Below are positions 61,172-64,000 of a stretch of DNA of 64,000 bases, in pieces (the stretch's first letter is position 1; each line of letters begins with the position of its first letter). The position numbers were made by a program, and so were the translations under genes. The notes beneath the pieces are model-generated. The model ran no database searches. It was not told where the DNA came from and saw only the letters and a program-made list of their open reading frames with translations. This stretch comes from Trichopria drosophilae (Eukaryota > Arthropoda > Insecta > Hymenoptera > Diapriidae), in the NCBI GenBank assembly GCA_030407085.1, contig CM059582.1, forward strand, positions 196,400,001-196,464,000, in the 5' to 3' direction.

Positions 61172-62649
61172 TTAATATATGGGCAAATCCACAGAACTTT
61201 TAAACTTAGGTGTAAGTGAAGACATGCTAGTTTATATTTGTATTGAAACATATGTACGGGGTAAAATAAGTATAATAGTAGTAAATATAGATACCGATGA
61301 AGTATTAGTCTCATAGCAGCGAATTTGAAATGATTTCAGGAAGGCTAATGAAGAAAAATTGACAAGTTTGACTTGTAAGTTGCCTAAACTTTTCTAATCT
61401 TAACAGTTTTTCTGTGACGCCGTAATAGTTATCGAACTAAATCCAATTGAATTAGTTTCCTGTATCAATTATACAATCTCACCTGCCAGAAAATCGATGT
61501 GCTACTTCCCAGACGGAAGTTATGATACTGTTAAAATGTGTAAGAACGAAATTGAGTTTTTTGAATTTTGGCAAAGTTAACTGTTTTAACAACGCGCCGT
61601 CTTTCTAAATTCAAAGCTATGTACATAGCTTTATAGTTAACGTGAAAACGAAAATTTTGAGACGTGGTAGAAGTGTGTGCTGCAAGTATTCTTCAAATGA
61701 CAGCATTTCAAATATAGATTGTCGAAACGTAACTCACAAAGAAAAATCAGTTTTTCCTAGGGCACATCAAGAATATCATCTTTGGGGGCCTAGTTGAGAT
61801 TGTAATTGGTTTCTTTACTCTATTTATATATAAAAACGCAGTGGCGCTAGTGAGACATTTAAATATTATGCTGCAGAGGCTTAACTAATTTTATGAACGA
61901 CTTTGCCTTGTGTATAAAGTACACTTTATGCTCTCTTCATTACTTTTCTACGGCAAGTAAAGCAATGGGTGCCCATAAAATATCATCTACAACTCATGCA
62001 CATATATCAAAGGTCATACGCTTGTATATTTACTACGTAATGTAATATAATATAAACTAATTAGTTCAACAAGTGTACAATATACGTCAAGGGATTGAAA
62101 TTGCCATTTTTCACAATAATTTTGATGATGCCGGCTTAGTGGTCTATATAGCGGGTAACTCTTTGTGTTTAATACCACTAAAAAAGCATTTTAGACGACG
62201 TGTATCATACTTATGAAAAAAAATCCATTCAAAATTTAATTTTACGCACACTATATGTCTAGATGTATACTTTAATTGCAGAATGTATTTTCAGCGCTGT
62301 TAAACATGAGTTGTCCACTAAGTAGGTTTCTATTACCAGACACGTAATTACTATATAGAGTAGGCCTACATTCGGTAACAATTTTTGTAGGCGATAACCC
62401 CAATATTTTATATTTTCATACTATATTTATAATTACTGCTATGTTTTGAATGTAATGTATCTACAATTTTTATTTCTTAACCCTCTGTGCACGACGCCGT
62501 CCTTTAAAAATGAGTAACAGGGACGGATTCCTAGTCTCAGTTGACCAATTAAACATGTGTATCATAAGAAAAACGTGTGCTATGAAGTTGAAAAAAAAAA
62601 TTTATTTTTCACCAAAATGAAAAGTTCTGTGGATTTGCCCATATATTAA
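61172..62649. repeat. Perfect 30-bp inverted repeat pair 1.4 kb apart, TTAA at the ends
   Basis: 61172-61201 and 62620-62649 are perfect complements. The sequence begins TTAATATATGGGC and runs through AAATCCACAGAACTTTT. A further TTAACCCTCTGTGCACGACG at 62478 resembles a piggyBac-like tip. The 1.4-kb interior has no open frame and little self-complementarity, so this may be two solo ends or one element with an unrelated interior. Confidence 0.6.
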
Positions 62650-62699
62650 TTTGAACACACTGAACTGTTACTTAGTGTTACTTCAATGATACTAATCAA

Positions 62700-62895
62700 A
62701 CAAAATAGTGTAGGTTTAGTTATAATATGTAAGTATTGCGTTATTTTCCAGGCTGCGTACAGATTTGTTTATATCTCTGCGGCAAACAGTATGCATTCTC
62801 AATGAATATAGAAGCGTCTATGTTCCATATTACTGTATTAGTTTAGTTACTTGTATTTGTAACCTGGAAATAAATTCTAATCTATTCTATTCTAC
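62700..62895 (+). mobile_element. Possible non-LTR retroposon 3' end
   Basis: The segment ends ..TTGTAACCTGGAAATAAATT, then CTAATCTATTCTATTCTAC. An AATAAA followed by a short (TATTC)n tail is the usual 3' end of 5'-truncated non-LTR copies. No reverse-transcriptase frame is left. Confidence 0.4.
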
Positions 62896-63131
62896 TTGGT
62901 TACTATTATAAATTGTCCTTTCTTTCAAGAGGTAAGCAAATTAGACCGTCAACAAGATAATTAAAGTCATAAATTTATTATAACATTAATCATTTATTAA
63001 AATTATTACTTATACAAATGCTTAATGTAATATCACTTGAAAAACTATCATATATTAAAAACATATTCACATTACAGACTTATTAAATAATATTTTATCA
63101 TATAATTTCGAGCAAATTTTTAGTGACTTAC

Positions 63132-63251
63132 CTGTCCGTTTGATCTAAATTGTTGTTTCTGTTGTTGCGGATAGTGGTATAAAGTTACTTGCTGCTGCGC
63201 TGTCACTTGATTGTTAAGATAAACTAAATGTTCTCCGCCTGGAGTCCCACC
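63132..63251 (-). CDS. Internal coding exon, Gln-rich, gene not recognised
   Basis: This is a 120-nt exon of 40 codons. On the minus strand it is preceded by ...TTTGCAG and followed by the perfect donor CAG|GTAAGT, so both splice sites are visible. It begins and ends in phase 0, and could therefore be skipped without a frameshift. The peptide starts GGTPGGEHLVYLNNQ and then becomes glutamine-rich (QQQ near residues 19-21, PQQQKQQ near 28-34), ending FRSNGQ. Such low-complexity Q-rich segments are typical of insect transcription factors and other nuclear or RNA-binding proteins, but there is no recognisable domain and I do not name the gene. Reading through the donor gives VSH and a stop, and reading back through the acceptor gives unconstrained sequence, which supports exon boundaries here. 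Neighbouring exons must lie beyond 64 kb (upstream) and far below 63 kb (downstream). The exon call is fairly secure; the function is unknown. Confidence 0.75.
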
Positions 63252-63512
63252 CTGCAAATTGATTTTTAAATTGAAGGAACAATCTATACAGCGTAATATC
63301 AATTTATAGTATTGTTTTTAAATAAATTTGCCTTTCAGTATATTTTGAAATAGTCACAAATACCAAAACTTATGATTTTTATAACTTTTAGTACAGCGTT
63401 ACAGATTAGAACTTAGTTAAAATTAAAAAATTGCATTTTATATAAATGTTGGGTATCTCCAGACAATTCTAAAACTGTTTTACAAATTATTGTTCCTAAA
63501 AGTGTCATTATG

Positions 63513-63640
63513 ATAATAATAATAATAATAATAATACTTTATTCAGGGATTTCTACATTTACTCGCTACTCTGGAGAAAACCATATCACAAAAGTATAAA
63601 ATACTCGTCCGCGACCTGAATTTCAGTCCATTTGACTGTC
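63513..63640 (-). mobile_element. Non-LTR retroposon 3' tail with (ATT)n
   Basis: On the minus strand, ..GTAGAAATCCCTGAATAAAG leads directly into (TAT)n of about eight units (63513-63536). AATAAAG plus an ATT microsatellite tail is typical of truncated RTE/I-type copies. The 5' limit is not visible. Confidence 0.45.
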
Positions 63641-64000
63641 CTCAGATAAACTAATACCTAAATCATAAAGTAAAGCGCTGATGCAAATAACAAAATAAAA
63701 GATCATTCCAAGAAAACGCATAATTCAAAACTAAACCTGTAGACTAGGTAAACACATTGAATTCAGTATTTTTGTTACCAGTAGTTTAAGATGATGCACT
63801 ATTTTATTTTTTTAGCTCTGAAGAATCTGTTTGGTAGTCTAACTTCAATTGGCAACATATTTATTATTTAACATCCAATAAAATCAAATGCCCTCCGACC
63901 AATTGATTTTGTTCTTAATGGACATTGTCTTAATAACATATTTTTGCTACGTGTATTGCGATTATCGATATTTGCATTTTGCAAATTATTTTTTATTAAA

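Overview
This is a eukaryotic, strongly A+T-rich window, most likely from an insect; Hymenoptera is a guess and no species can be named. The evidence is long gene-poor sequence with intron-like composition, insect-style GC-rich 5' exon sequence, consensus GT-AG splice sites, and many small non-autonomous DNA transposons. There is no complete protein-coding gene. I see no rRNA, no tRNA, no CRISPR array, and no transposase or reverse-transcriptase reading frame.

The supported gene content lies on the minus strand. A 120-nt glutamine-rich exon (63132-63251) has a perfect CAG|GTAAGT donor, a good acceptor, and phase 0 at both ends. About 41 kb further along the same strand, a candidate 189-nt exon (21797-21985) is also phase 0 at both ends. 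It sits beside a 1.6-kb GC/CpG-rich block (about 22.0-23.68 kb) that looks like a promoter with non-coding first exon(s). One consistent model is a single minus-strand gene with very long introns and an internal alternative promoter near 23 kb. Two separate genes would also fit.

The rest is intronic or intergenic sequence filled with repeats. Most are foldback (inverted-repeat) elements whose flanks often still show target-site duplications. They include TTAA-flanked piggyBac-like palindromes (23.8-25.4, 26.8-28.0, 40.1-40.7, 40.8-41.5 and 58.3-59.5 kb), foldbacks with 8-bp duplications (0.8-1.0, 16.4-16.6, 25.5-26.4, 38.9-39.5 and 39.7-40.1 kb), one element with an exact 9-bp duplication (11.4 kb), TA-flanked pogo/Tigger-like MITEs (2.4, 4.1, 9.8, 14.6, 25.7, 47.1 and 52.8 kb), and TA-flanked mariner-like foldbacks (13.1-13.9, 51.0-51.3 and 54.5-54.9 kb). 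Several are nested in each other.

Other structures are a ten-unit degenerate tandem array of about 0.4-kb units (17.75-21.77 kb) that ends almost at the 21.8-kb exon, a three-copy polypurine repeat (9.07-9.69 kb), a perfect-looking 185-bp tandem duplication (47.9-48.3 kb), a gag-rich repeat block (50.08-50.65 kb), and a dispersed module built around CCGCCATATTGGATCCGCC motifs (28-29.5, 40-45.4 and 57.1-57.7 kb). I found no novel gene system. The most unusual aspect is the density and nesting of long hairpin-forming elements in one intron-like region.
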